From NCBI GenBank assembly GCA_002118135.1, contig BDIU01000142.1:1-60166 (forward strand): 60,166 nucleotides of DNA. The letters are read 5' to 3'. The notes under the pieces were generated by a model. That model was not told the DNA's origin. It saw only the letters and a list, made by a program, of their open reading frames with translations, and made no database searches. The stretch's first letter is position 1. Every line of letters starts with the position of its first letter. Shown piece by piece: positions 1-8,648 of this stretch. The DNA is from Trebouxia sp. TZW2008. Taxonomy: Eukaryota; Chlorophyta; Trebouxiophyceae; Trebouxiales; Trebouxiaceae. Made by a program: the position numbers and the translations under genes.

Positions 1-689
1 TTTCCTTACCTCTTTTTCCATATGCTTGTATATATTTTACTCCATTAATTTATACAATGAGCGTGATAGCGATTATTTATACCTCTTTAACCACTTTACG
101 ACAGGTGGATTTGAAAAAAATTATAGCTTACTCCTCTGTAGCACATATGAACTTTATAACAATTGGGCTTTTTACTTTAAATACCCAGGGTGTAGAAGGA
201 AGTGTGATGTTAATGCTTAGTCATGGAATAGTATCGCCTGCTTTGTTCTTGTTAGTAGGAGTGTTGTATGATCGTCATAAAACTCGTCTTTTGCGATATT
301 ACGCTGGATGTAGCCGTACAATGCCTTTGTTTGGTATAATGTTCTTATTTTTTTCAATGGCTAATCTCTCTTTGCCTGGTACAAGCAGTTTTATAGGAGA
401 ATTTTTAGTGTTAACTGGTCTGTTTGAAACCAACAGTTTTGTTGCTGTCTTAGCAACTACGGGAACTATACTTGGTGCAGCATATGCCTTGTGGTTGTGT
501 AACCGAGTGATTTATGGGATAGGAAAAGTGTATTATATCCACTCTTTTAGTGATCTAACACGAAGAGAGTTTTTTATGTTTTTACCTTTTGTTATAATTG
601 TTCTTTGGATGGGTTTGCAACCAGAGCCTTTTTTAAACTCTTTACACTCTTCTGTGGGAAACATTGTTAACCACCCATTCAAAACATAA
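1..689 (+). CDS. nad4: NADH dehydrogenase subunit 4, 3' part (starts at 59371)
   Basis: C-terminal part of the complex I subunit begun at the window end. Codons are in frame from base 3; the ATG at 57 is internal, not a start. The segment has QVDLKKIIAYSSVAHM, the conserved lysine-bearing transmembrane helix of Nad4, followed by several hydrophobic helices and a TAA stop at 687-689. Nothing is missing at the junction, which shows that the cut is arbitrary rather than a gene break. Confidence 0.97.
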   Translation, partial: SLPLFPYACIYFTPLIYTMSVIAIIYTSLTTLRQVDLKKIIAYSSVAHMNFITIGLFTLNTQGVEGSVMLMLSHGIVSPALFLLVGVLYDRHKTRLLRYYAGCSRTMPLFGIMFLFFSMANLSLPGTSSFIGEFLVLTGLFETNSFVAVLATTGTILGAAYALWLCNRVIYGIGKVYYIHSFSDLTRREFFMFLPFVIIVLWMGLQPEPFLNSLHSSVGNIVNHPFKT

Positions 690-756
690 TCTCATTCTTT
701 TTCTTTGTGCTTTTGTTTTTTACTCTTTCTTGTTCTTACAACAAACAAATAAGGTC

Positions 757-862
757 TTTCAAAGGGATACGTGAAAGACAAAGGAATACGAAAGAGAAAG
801 GAAAACTCTTTCTCTTTCAGAGAAAGGAAAACTCTTTCTCTTTCAGAGAAAGGAAAGGGGTG
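757..862 (+). repeat. Short repeats of the AGAAAGGAAAACTCTTTCTC and GGGATACGTGAAAGA types
   Basis: Tandem and self-complementary copies of GAGAAAGGAAAACTCTTTCTC separated by CTTTCAGAGAAAGG. An inverted CAAAGGGATACGTGAAAG unit precedes them. The same words recur near 7740-7830 and in many other spacers. No gene is present between nad4 and trnG. Confidence 0.7.
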
Positions 863-910
863 CCCTTAACCTCCGGTTTTGGCAAGAGGCACTAAGCACA
901 GAGACAATAA

Positions 911-982
911 GCGGAAGTAGCTCAATGGTAGAGTGTTGCGTTGCCAACGCAAAGGTTGAGGGTTCGAACCCCTTTTTCCGCT
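911..982 (+). tRNA. trnG(gcc): tRNA-Gly (GCC)
   Basis: Cloverleaf with acceptor GCGGAAG paired to the 3' CTTTTTCCGC region, D-arm GCTCAATGGTAGAGT, anticodon loop TTGCCAA and T-arm GGTTCGAACCCC. One of two glycine tRNAs here; the other (UCC) is at 3514. Confidence 0.93.
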
Positions 983-1135
983 CTCTTCCTTTCTTTTACG
1001 TATCCCTTTGAAAGAGGTTTCTTTTTTGTTTTTTCACCCAATTTTTTTACAATGACCAGGTGTTGGTTTTTGGCGTAAAGATTATATAATGACAAAGAAA
1101 CGGAACTCAGAAAACAAGGGCCAAAAAAAAACCTA

Positions 1136-1209
1136 GTGCTTGTAGCTCAAATGGATAGAGTATCAAACTACGGATTTGAGGGTTGAGAGTTCGAGCCTTT
1201 CCAAGCACG
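1136..1209 (+). tRNA. trnR(acg): tRNA-Arg (ACG)
   Basis: Acceptor GTGCTTG pairs with CAAGCAC. The anticodon stem TCAAA/TTTGA encloses loop CTACGGA, which gives anticodon ACG. A34 would be read as inosine for CGN codons. Confidence 0.93.
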
Positions 1210-1232
1210 CGTCTTTTTCCGAGTTTTATAAG

Positions 1233-1305
1233 GCCTATTTAGCTTAATTGGTAGAGCATCGGTTTTGTAAACCGACGGTTATCGGTTCAATTCCGATAGT
1301 AGGCT
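1233..1305 (+). tRNA. trnT(ugu): tRNA-Thr (UGU)
   Basis: Acceptor GCCTATT/AGTAGGC, anticodon stem TCGGT/ACCGA with loop TTTGTAA (anticodon TGT), T-arm ATCGG/CCGAT. It is the only threonine tRNA seen in the window. Confidence 0.94.
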
Positions 1306-1502
1306 AATGTTGTTCTTTCTCTCTTTAACAGAAAAAGAAAGGAAAATTTTTTACCCATTTTCATTCCTTTTTCTCCCTCTTGGTTTACACCTTTTGAGCG
1401 TAAAAACGATACCAGGTTGCGCCACAAAAACCAACTAATTGTTGTACAGAGCCAAAAAAGAGCACGTAGAAAACACTATCTAATAAAACAAGCCTATACA
1501 AT

Positions 1503-1754
1503 ATGACAAGATCTATTTGGAAAGGACCTTTTTCAGAGGTCGAGAACAAAAAAAACTTTAATATTCCACAAAAAGTATGGTCCCGCCGATCTTTGATACT
1601 ACCAAGAAATATTGATCTTTTATTTTTTATTTACAACGGGAAGAATTTTATATCAATCAAAATCAAGCCAGAGATGGTAGGTCATAAGTTTGGTGAGTTT
1701 GCAATTACTCGAAAAAAGCCTATTCATAAAAGTAGTAAAAAAAAGCGCAAATAA
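1503..1754 (+). CDS. rps19: Ribosomal protein S19
   Basis: Small-subunit ribosomal protein that contacts the 16S-type rRNA head in the mitochondrial ribosome. The 83-residue product opens with TRSIWKGPF, the hallmark N-terminus of S19, and contains the conserved GHKFGEFA segment followed by a basic tail. Start ATG at 1503 gives exactly the family N-terminus. The stop codon lies inside a strong hairpin (1737-1780). rpl10 follows after about 50 bp on the same strand, so co-transcription is likely (inference). Confidence 0.96.
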   Translation: MTRSIWKGPFSEVENKKNFNIPQKVWSRRSLILPRNIDLLFFIYNGKNFISIKIKPEMVGHKFGEFAITRKKPIHKSSKKKRK

Positions 1755-1780
1755 ATCTCCTTTTTATTTGCGCTTTTTTT
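1737..1780 (+). terminator. Hairpin at the end of rps19
   Basis: Perfect inverted repeat: the left arm A-run plus GCGCAAATAAA pairs with TTTATTTGCGC plus a T-run, with an 8-nt loop. It overlaps the last codons of rps19. The position suggests RNA 3'-end formation or processing; this is inference. Confidence 0.55.
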
Positions 1781-1806
1781 AGAGAAAACAAATAAGAAAA
1801 CAAAAT

Positions 1807-2355
1807 ATGTCTGCTTTAAAAAAAAAGATAATATCTCACAATGTATCCAACTTTCTAGAAAAAAACCTTTTAGTGTTTTTTTTCAATCACAATCATATTA
1901 ACATCCAAGAATGGCGGGTCATAAAAAACCAATTGTCACTTTTAGAAAAAGTGAGCAAATTAGTAGTCAAAAATCAAATAGGGAACCATGTAGTAAGAAA
2001 AAAGAGTGGTACAGGCAATGTTCACAACGAAGAGCAACCATTTGAAAAGCTTTCTACCCTTTTTCAGGGGCCTACCTTCCTGATAGGAACGAGCTCCCCC
2101 CACTTGTGTGAAGCTCTTTTTAATATTACAAAAAAACAAAAAAAGTTGATCTTTGTTGGTGGTCTATATCAAGGGCAATATATCAACCACTTAGACCTCC
2201 TTTCAATACTGAAAGGAGAAAAAAGAGTGTACACAAATCTGATAAATCTTTTTCAATCAAGCTTGTATACTTGTCTAATATCAACCTATTTAATGCCACT
2301 TTACTCTTTGTTAAAAACTTACTCTGTTCAGGAATTAAGGAAAAAAAAGGACTAA
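1807..2355 (+). CDS. rpl10: Ribosomal protein L10
   Basis: Large-subunit stalk-base protein. The 182-residue product follows the L10 plan. The N-terminal part has a VIKNQLSLL segment, comparable to the bacterial V-V-K-N-T-L stretch. A central LFQGPTFLIG matches the L10 G-P-T motif, then KLIFVGGLYQGQ matches the conserved strand and GG turn. The C-terminus is a hydrophobic helix. rpl10 is known in diverse plant and algal mitochondria but is often left as an unnamed ORF because it evolves fast. It lies right behind rps19 on the same strand and converges on rpl5 (- strand) with a 13-bp gap. The call rests on motif order, not on a search. Confidence 0.8.
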   Translation: MSALKKKIISHNVSNFLEKNLLVFFFNHNHINIQEWRVIKNQLSLLEKVSKLVVKNQIGNHVVRKKSGTGNVHNEEQPFEKLSTLFQGPTFLIGTSSPHLCEALFNITKKQKKLIFVGGLYQGQYINHLDLLSILKGEKRVYTNLINLFQSSLYTCLISTYLMPLYSLLKTYSVQELRKKKD

Positions 2356-2368
2356 AAAGTGTTATTTT

Positions 2369-2947
2369 TTATTGGCGGCACATTGGCAATTGTAAAGCTG
2401 TAAGTAATAAACGATTCTCATTAATATTTCCCTTACGCATAACAAATGAAAGATCCAGGCCGCGCAAATTCTCAAACAGAGAAAAACAAGCTTCTAACTC
2501 CGGAAACAACAAGAGATCGGTTAATCCTATGGTATAATGGTTATCAATATTTCTTTTCTTTCCTGTAAAATTATTGAAACGTGGTAAAATTACCAATATT
2601 AATTTTTCAAGAAATCCGGATAAAGAGTGTTTGCGAAGTGTGACTTTGCACCCAATAGTTTGCCCTTCTCTAATCTTGAAACCAGCAATAGATTTGAGGG
2701 CTGTACTAATCTTTAATTTTTGTCCACAAATCATCTCTAACCCAATAAGAGTTTTTGTGATGTTCTTTCTATCCTCTATAAACTTTTTAGAAGTAGAATT
2801 AATAACCAATTTTTCAATTAGAGGCAATTCCATTATGTTGTGATAGTTTTGCTTATATATTAAGTCCTGTGAGATCACTTCACGGTAATAACTATCTGTT
2901 CTTAGCCGAGAGGAAGTGTATGAAGAATGGGGCTTTTTAAATCTCAT
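2369..2947 (-). CDS. rpl5: Ribosomal protein L5
   Basis: Large-subunit protein that binds 5S rRNA in the central protuberance; a 5S gene is present at 6661. The 192-residue product has the conserved LEMICGQKLKIS and FKIREGQTIGCKVTLR segments and a C-terminal NHYTIGLTDLLLFPE, equivalent to the bacterial G-x-x-E-x-x-x-F-P-E region. ATG at 2947 is the start. It is the only - strand gene in the first 18 kb, facing rpl10. Confidence 0.95.
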   Translation of the reverse strand: MRFKKPHSSYTSSRLRTDSYYREVISQDLIYKQNYHNIMELPLIEKLVINSTSKKFIEDRKNITKTLIGLEMICGQKLKISTALKSIAGFKIREGQTIGCKVTLRKHSLSGFLEKLILVILPRFNNFTGKKRNIDNHYTIGLTDLLLFPELEACFSLFENLRGLDLSFVMRKGNINENRLLLTALQLPMCRQ

Positions 2948-3030
2948 AAAAATTATATGTTATATATTGTTATTTTGATAGAGACAAAAGTGTAATAATA
3001 CAGAGATGTAAAAACAATCAAAAACAGTTT

Positions 3031-3102
3031 GTCCCTTTCGTCTAGTGGTTAGGACATCGCCTTTTCACGGCGAAAACATGGGTTCAATTCCCGTAAGGGA
3101 TA
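3031..3102 (+). tRNA. trnE(uuc): tRNA-Glu (UUC)
   Basis: Acceptor GTCCCTT/AAGGGAT with a G-U first pair, D-arm GTCTAGTGGTTAGGAC, anticodon loop TTTTCAC (TTC), T-loop TTCAATT. Confidence 0.94.
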
Positions 3103-3236
3103 ACAATTTGGAGATTTGAATGTGCTTAAAAAATAGTATAGATTGTTTTTCCTTTCTCTTTCAGAGAAAGAGGTTTCCTTAAAAAGACTTGTTCTTTTTC
3201 TCTATGTATAGAAAAAAAACAGTTATTGTGCAAGGT

Positions 3237-3311
3237 GGCGGATATAGCTTAGATGGTTAAAGTGCCGGACTGTGACTCTGGAAAGATGGGTTCAATTCCC
3301 GTTATTCGCCT
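3237..3311 (+). tRNA. trnH(gug): tRNA-His (GUG)
   Basis: Acceptor GGCGGAT/ATTCGCC, anticodon stem CCGGA/TCTGG with loop CTGTGAC (GTG), T-arm ATGGGTTCAATTCCCGT. The base before the acceptor is T, so the usual extra G of tRNA-His would have to be added after transcription or is not needed (inference). Confidence 0.92.
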
Positions 3312-3513
3312 GTAATTGTTCTCTTTCTTCCTTTTTGTGCATCAATATAAAAAGAGCTCTTTTATATTGTTATCTCTTTTCACAGGTTAAAGGACAAAAA
3401 TATTCCTCTTTCGTATCCCTTTGAAAGAAACATTCCTATAAAAGAAACGAAAAGAGATCAAATCTTTTCTCCCTTTTCCTGCACAAAGGGTAGATCTCAA
3501 AAAGTGTTATAGA

Positions 3514-3584
3514 GCGGATATGGACTAATGGCAAATTATCTGCCTTCCAAGCAGAAGATGAGGGTTCGATTCCCTCTATCCGCT
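3514..3584 (+). tRNA. trnG(ucc): tRNA-Gly (UCC)
   Basis: Acceptor GCGGATA/TATCCGC, anticodon stem TCTGC/GCAGA with loop CTTCCAA (TCC), T-arm GAGGGTTCGATTCCCTC. Confidence 0.94.
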
Positions 3585-3714
3585 TTTTACAATCTTTTAC
3601 ACCTTTAGGAGTTTTGTGACTTGTTTGTACCCTGTTTGTTTTATAGAGACATCCAATCAGAACAATAAAAGCAGGATATAAAAGGTTATCTAAGACGTAT
3701 TTTTTGTTGTTTTT

Positions 3715-4509
3715 CAGAGTATAGCGCAGCTTGGTAGCGTATCTGTTTTGGGAACGTGCGACATGAAAATCGCGTGATAAAATTTAGGTGAAATACTAAA
3801 GAGTGAGACCTCCATTCTAGCCTACCCCAGCATGCGTTTTGAGTAATCAAAGGGTGTGAAGCCTGGGCAATAGGCTGAAACAAAGCCTTTCTATAGTGTC
3901 TTTGTCATGGATTCTATGAATAACAAGAGTGAACAATTGTTTGAGGCTACGTAAAACAGGTTTAAAGGTTATAAAGCACAGAGGCCTTAAGCATACTATT
4001 AAAATTGTGTGTTATGGAAAGGATGGTATAGCGTTCCCTGTTACCATCGAAGGTTCAAAAAACTTCCATCGTAGTATAGATTGATTCTAAGGAATACATG
4101 TAATAGTTTATCACGCGGGACATGGTAAGCCCTTACAATCCCATACTCTTTTCCCACAAAAAAGAAATGGTTGCACAGTGACAACAACGTGTAAGCTTGT
4201 AAGGGTAAAGGACAACTCAAAAAGCAAATGCTCTCTTTTAATGAGAGAGATAAGGTGTTTCCGTATTGCAAACACTTACACCAAAAGGTGGCCCACTTGA
4301 GGATGGGTGGTTTGTGTAGTATAAAACAAGAGAAAGGTGTAGCCCTCTTCCTCTTTCGTGCCCTTTTGAGAGAGAAAAATCTCTACTAATAACCAAACTG
4401 CTTGAGCCGTATGCGGTGAAAATCGCACGTACGGTTCTGAGGGGGGGAAAGATTGAAAAATCCTACCTATCCCGACAGAAAGTCGCAGGTTCAAATCCTG
4501 CTACTCTGA
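3715..4509 (+). tRNA. trnP(ugg): tRNA-Pro (UGG), split by a group II intron
   Basis: Exons 3715-3755 and 4477-4509 join to a full cloverleaf: acceptor CAGAGTA/TACTCTG, D-arm GCGCAGCTTGGTAGCG, anticodon stem TCTGT/ACAGA with loop TTTGGGA (anticodon TGG), T-arm GCAGG/CCTGC. The break is inside the 3' strand of the anticodon stem, two bases after the loop. Proline would have no other tRNA in this genome, so splicing must work. Confidence 0.9.
3756..4476 (+). mobile_element. Group II intron in trnP, no ORF
   Basis: The 721-bp intron starts GTGCGACATG, the GTGYG group II 5' end, and ends GAC before the 3' exon. A textbook domain V lies near 4403-4437: GAGCCGTATGCGG and its partner CGCACGTACGGTTC around a GTGAAAAT core. 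It is followed by a domain VI-like stem with CCTACCTAT near 4461. No reverse transcriptase/maturase is encoded, so splicing must depend on proteins from elsewhere. All other introns in this window are group I. Confidence 0.88.
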
Positions 4510-4754
4510 AATAAACTCTTTTTCTGAGATTAAAAAAAAAACCTTACCCTACAACTGTAAAGGTGTAGGGATTATCTATAAACAATCAAGATTATACACT
4601 TTTTTGAGTGGTTTTTCTTCTTGTAACCCCACTTTTTTTTATTGCTTGTTGGCCTGTTCTGGAGCTTTTTATTGTTTCCACAAGCAAAAAAACAGGGAGT
4701 GGAAAAACTCTGCAACACAGATTTATAAAAGGTTTATAAAATATAAAGATTTTT

Positions 4755-5504
4755 ATGTTATTTTCACCGTTAGAGCAATTCTCTATAATATCATTAATCC
4801 CCTTGCGTATAGGCAATCTATACCTTTCTTTCACAAATTCTTCCTTATTTCTTTTATTGACTACAGGTTTAGTGTTCTTTTTATTTGTTTTAGTTACGCA
4901 GAATGGTGGGTTTGTTGTACCTTCTCGTTGGCAATCGTTGGTGGAAATGATTTACGAATTTGTAGTGAGTTTAGTTGAAGAACAGATAGGAGGGAAAGGA
5001 CGAAAATACTTTCCGTTGATTTTTACACTATTTGTTTTTTTACTTTTTACCAATTTGATTGGGATGATTCCTTACAGCTTTACAGCTACTAGTCATTTAG
5101 CTGTTACTTTTGGGTTATCGGTTTCATTGTTTATAGGTGTTACTATAGTGGGCTTTCAAATTCACGGCCTTCACTTTTTCAGCTTTCTACTTCCTAAGGG
5201 TGCTCCTCTAGCTTTAGCCCCATTACTTGTAGTCTTGGAGCTAATCTCTTACTGTTTCCGCGCTGTAAGTTTAGGTGTACGTTTGTTTGCTAATATGATG
5301 GCTGGTCACACTTTAGTGAAGATATTGAGTGGATTTGCCTGGACTATGCTTTCCGTTGGTGGTGTTTTAGCAGTAGCTTCAGTGGTGCCTTTTGGTGTAG
5401 TTTTTGCTCTAATAGGGCTTGAAATTGGTGTTGCTTGTTTGCAAGCTTATGTATTTACTATTTTAACATGCATCTATTTAAATGATGCTATAAACCTTCA
5501 CTAA
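4755..5504 (+). CDS. atp6: ATP synthase F0 subunit a (ATP6)
   Basis: Proton-channel subunit of F0 in the inner membrane, working against the atp9 ring. The 249-residue product starts MLFSPLEQFSIISLIPL, close to land-plant and green-algal Atp6. The essential arginine is in SLGVRLFANMMAGHT, about residues 173-187, and five or more hydrophobic helices are visible. ATG at 4755 gives the family N-terminus without the long leader of angiosperm proteins. A small hairpin follows at 5521-5547. Confidence 0.97.
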   Translation: MLFSPLEQFSIISLIPLRIGNLYLSFTNSSLFLLLTTGLVFFLFVLVTQNGGFVVPSRWQSLVEMIYEFVVSLVEEQIGGKGRKYFPLIFTLFVFLLFTNLIGMIPYSFTATSHLAVTFGLSVSLFIGVTIVGFQIHGLHFFSFLLPKGAPLALAPLLVVLELISYCFRAVSLGVRLFANMMAGHTLVKILSGFAWTMLSVGGVLAVASVVPFGVVFALIGLEIGVACLQAYVFTILTCIYLNDAINLH

Positions 5505-5520
5505 ATAAAAGCCACAAAAT

Positions 5521-5547
5521 ATGGATAGACTCTGTATTTCTATCCAT
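5521..5547 (+). terminator. Hairpin after atp6
   Basis: Inverted repeat ATGGATAG...CTATCCAT located 16 bp after the atp6 stop and 28 bp before trnL(UAG). A processing or termination role is inferred from position. Confidence 0.4.
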
Positions 5548-5575
5548 GTTTTATAGGCTGTACCATTTTGTAAAA

Positions 5576-5657
5576 GCCTCCGTGGCGGAATTGGTAGACG
5601 TAGTAGATTTAGGATCTACCGCTTAACGGTGTGTCGGTTCGAGTCCGACTGGAGGTA
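5576..5657 (+). tRNA. trnL(uag): tRNA-Leu (UAG)
   Basis: Class II tRNA with a long variable arm (CGCTTAACGGTG). Acceptor GCCTCCG/TGGAGGT has G-U end pairs; the anticodon stem GTAGA/TCTAC encloses loop TTTAGGA (TAG). Confidence 0.93.
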
Positions 5658-5830
5658 AGGAAACCTCTCTCGTATCCCTTTGAAAGAGGGATACGAGAGA
5701 GAAAAAGTGTTTTTACCTATAAGATAGACTATAAGGGCACAATGTTGCGCAAGATTGTTGGTATGTGCCTTGGGGGGGAAAACAAACGCGGGACAATGAA
5801 AATAATACACAACAATAGTACCAATCAAGT

Positions 5831-6202
5831 ATGACTTATCAAATACATCTATATTTGAAATCTTTTAACAATCTTTATATTGAAAAAACTCATACTAAAA
5901 TCTTACAAATAAACAATTATTTGAAAAATCTTCCACAAATCTCTTTGGAAAGAGTGGTAAGTTTACCCACTTGTAAAAAGAAATATACTGTTCTAAGGTC
6001 TCCTCACATTGATAAGAAATCTAGAGAACAATTTGAATGGAAACGCTATAAAAAATCACTCACTCTCTTTTTTGGAAAAAAAAAAAATCTCCTTTTTTTT
6101 CTTTTTCTGTTAAGGAATTCATCATTTCCGGGGGTACAGGTGGAAATAAGTGTTAAACATTCCACCTTTTTTTCAAACACTGGAGGGCCAACAGGTGTAT
6201 AG
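5831..6202 (+). CDS. rps10: Ribosomal protein S10
   Basis: Small-subunit head protein. The 123-residue product begins TYQIHLYLKSFN and contains TVLRSPHIDKKSREQFE, the most conserved stretch of S10, at about residues 52-68. A V-Q-V-E-I-S-V strand closes the core. ATG at 5831 is the first in-frame start. It lies between trnL(UAG) and atp9 on the same strand. Confidence 0.95.
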   Translation: MTYQIHLYLKSFNNLYIEKTHTKILQINNYLKNLPQISLERVVSLPTCKKKYTVLRSPHIDKKSREQFEWKRYKKSLTLFFGKKKNLLFFLFLLRNSSFPGVQVEISVKHSTFFSNTGGPTGV

Positions 6203-6352
6203 GGCCAAAAGAACAATCATTAACCAACAAATAACTTTTGGGAAAAAAGGTTTTTGTGTGCGTTTGTTTCTTTCTTAGAGATCTGAATACTGTTCTTTTC
6301 TTCTGGTTTTGGTATTTATTATAGATAAAAGTGGTCAGCCTTAAATCAATAA

Positions 6353-6592
<240 letters not shown>

Positions 6593-6602
6593 AAAACAAG
6601 AC

Positions 6603-6643
6603 TTTTTTATTTTTGGTTTCCAAAAGAAACCAAAAATAAAAAA
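6603..6643 (+). terminator. Hairpin after atp9
   Basis: Perfect 17-bp stem (T-run, ATTTTTGGTTT and its complement) with a 7-nt loop, 10 bp after the atp9 stop and 17 bp before the 5S rRNA. Likely an RNA end or processing signal (inference). Confidence 0.5.
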
Positions 6644-6660
6644 ACAAAAAGAAGGAACAA

Positions 6661-6795
6661 ACGTCTTACTCTCTTGATCTTTATAAACTAATCAAAAACA
6701 CCCGAACCCTTTTCGAACTCGACACGTGAAACGGTTGGTTGCCATATGTACTGCTTTTTGCGGGAGACACGGTCAAGATCAAGAGAGTAAGGCGT
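6661..6795 (+). rRNA. rrn5: 5S ribosomal RNA
   Basis: The 5S core is recognisable: CACCCGAACCC followed by TTCGAACTCG (loop C/helix III, as in bacterial C-C-G-A-A-C-T-C), then GTGAAAC, a helix IV/V region GCCATATGTACTGC and GCGGGAGA. The ends pair over 21 bp: 6661-6681 with 6775-6795, all Watson-Crick or G-U. That is longer than the usual helix I, so the mature ends may lie a few bases inside. The gene sits between atp9 and rps2. It partners with rpl5 in the ribosome. Confidence 0.88.
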
Positions 6796-6884
6796 TTGTT
6801 TCTCTTACCCAACATCTTTTTAAAGTTGAGACTTTTTGGTAAGAAAAACACTCAACAGGAAAGATTACACATAAACCTTTTTTT

Positions 6885-7619
6885 ATGAAAAGTAAGGCCA
6901 TAACCACTCTTTATAAAGATTACATTAGAACAAGAGCGCACATAGCACACAAATCTCTAAGCAGAGTAGGCAAAAAACGAATACATCCTTTGGTTGTAAG
7001 TTTTATACTCGGTTGCAAAAACAAACATGTGATAAATCATCCATATCAAACAAGTTCAGGTCTTTTAAAAAGCTTACACGTGATAAGTTTGTGTTATAAC
7101 AATAATTTGAGCCTTTTAGTTGTAAACACAAATCCAGAACACAATGTTTTGATTGAAAATTTCTTTTATAAAAATCTTTTAAACTATTGCCGAGTATATT
7201 ATTGCAATGAGAAATGGGTAGGGGGCTTTTTAACTAATTGGAAAAAAATCAGGGAAAGGGTTGAAACCTTTCTAAGATTTTCCCTTCGGTTTGAAAGGTT
7301 TATAGAGGTAAATCGCATCAATTTCCCATCTTACAAGAAGATGGCCTCTACATACCAAGGGTTGAAAAAGAAAACATCTCTAAAACATGTAGAAAGACCA
7401 GATCTTATTTTTTTAGTAAATCCCAACGAAAACAGGCACGTAGTGGAGGAGGCCGTATTTTTACACATACCTGTTATAGCAATAACAGATTCCAACACTA
7501 ATCTATTGGGTATATCATTTCCAATACCGGGAAATAGTAAAAGTGTATTTTTTGTTTATTACTGTTTACAATGGATAACCCGAATAATTACTGCTTGCGA
7601 AAAACGGAAAAAAAGATAA
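6885..7619 (+). CDS. rps2: Ribosomal protein S2
   Basis: Small-subunit protein. The 244-residue product keeps the S2 signature blocks in order: SFILGCKNKHVINHP near residue 45, the GGFLTNW segment (bacterial G-G-x-L-T-N) near residue 111, and RPDLIFLVNPNENRHVVEEA then IPVIAITDSNTN (bacterial I-P-x-I-A-x-x-D-T-N) in the C-terminal third. ATG at 6885 is the start. trnM(CAU) follows directly. Confidence 0.94.
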   Translation: MKSKAITTLYKDYIRTRAHIAHKSLSRVGKKRIHPLVVSFILGCKNKHVINHPYQTSSGLLKSLHVISLCYNNNLSLLVVNTNPEHNVLIENFFYKNLLNYCRVYYCNEKWVGGFLTNWKKIRERVETFLRFSLRFERFIEVNRINFPSYKKMASTYQGLKKKTSLKHVERPDLIFLVNPNENRHVVEEAVFLHIPVIAITDSNTNLLGISFPIPGNSKSVFFVYYCLQWITRIITACEKRKKR

Positions 7620-7625
7620 AACCAA

Positions 7626-7698
7626 GGCGGAATAGTTCAGTGGTTAGAACAATGGAATCATAATCCATATGTCGTGGGTTCAACTCCCACTCCCGTCT
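7626..7698 (+). tRNA. trnMe(cau): tRNA-Met (CAU), elongator
   Basis: Anticodon stem ATGGA/TCCAT with loop ATCATAA (CAT), D-arm GTTCAGTGGTTAGAAC, T-arm GTGGGTTCAACTCCCAC. The acceptor GGCGGAA/TCCCGTC has one mismatch. The GGCGGA start resembles elongator Met. Separate CAU tRNAs at 18169 (initiator) and 44585 (likely Ile) support the assignment. Confidence 0.8.
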
Positions 7699-7735
7699 AT
7701 ATGGTTAAAAATGTTTCTCTTGTAGAGATATATCT

Positions 7736-7830
7736 TTTCGGAAAGGAAAACTCTTTCTCTGAAAGGGAAAGGAAAACTCTTTCTCTGAAAGGGAAAGGAA
7801 AACTCTTTCAGAGAAAGAATTTTCCTTTTC
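7736..7830 (+). repeat. Tandem GAAAGGAAAACTCTTTCTCT units before rnl
   Basis: Three near-identical 29-30 bp units of GGAAAGGAAAACTCTTTCTC plus TGAAAGG in a row, immediately upstream of the large rRNA gene. They match the words at 757-862. Confidence 0.75.
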
Positions 7831-8648
7831 ATTTGTTTTCTTGTTTTTTCTCTTTGGTTTATCCATTCCAAAAAGAAAAAACAAGAAAATGTATATAAAA
7901 GAGCTCTGGGTGGATGCCTAGGCAAAACAATAAAGGACGTACCATGCAACGAAAAGCTACGGAGAGGTGCTATACTCTTTGGAGGTCCCAGTGATCCGTA
8001 GATCTCCTCTTGGAAAACCAATATTTACAAAACTTAGTGAATTGAAACATCTTAGTAACTAAAGGAAAAAAAATCAACCGAGATTCCGTAAGTAGTGGTG
8101 AATGAAAGCGGATTAGGCCTGTTTTGGAAAAAATCTTTTTAATTGTACTAAAAACTCCTTTGGAAAAGGTTGCCAAAGAGGGTGAAAGCCCCGTAGGTAT
8201 AAAAATTAGAGGTTTTCAAAAAGATAAAAGTGAGTAAAACGAGCATCTTTTCTTGTTTGAAGTTAGGGGGACCACCCTCTAAGCCTAAATATTATTGTTT
8301 TGACCGATAGTGAACAAGTACTGTGAAGGAAAGGTGAAAAGAACCCCAAATGGGGAGTGAAAAAGATCCTGAAACCCAGAGCTTACAAACAGTTGAAGCT
8401 TTTTTTTATAAAGAGTAACAGCGTACCTTTTGTATAATGGGTCAGCGAGTAAATCCATGTAGCTAGCTTAAGCCGTTAGGTGGAGGCAAAGTGAAAACGA
8501 GTCTAAATAAGGCAAAAATAAACGGTTACATTGATTTGACCCGAAACCGGGTGATCTAGCCATGAGCAGGTTGAAGAAAGGGTAACACCTTTTGGAGGGC
8601 CGAACCCACGTCTGTGGCAATAGGCGGGGATGACTTGTGGTTAGGGGT

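Noticed and set aside
757..862. CRISPR-like array
   Set aside because: The repeats are tandem and self-complementary without unique spacers of constant length; no cas genes exist in this mitochondrial genome.
707..895. 62-codon + strand frame between nad4 and trnG
   Set aside because: Its sequence is the translated AGAAAGGAAAACTCTTTCTC repeats.
4604..4978. 124-codon + strand frame overlapping the atp6 start
   Set aside because: It overlaps atp6 in another register and has no family motif; atp6 is certain.
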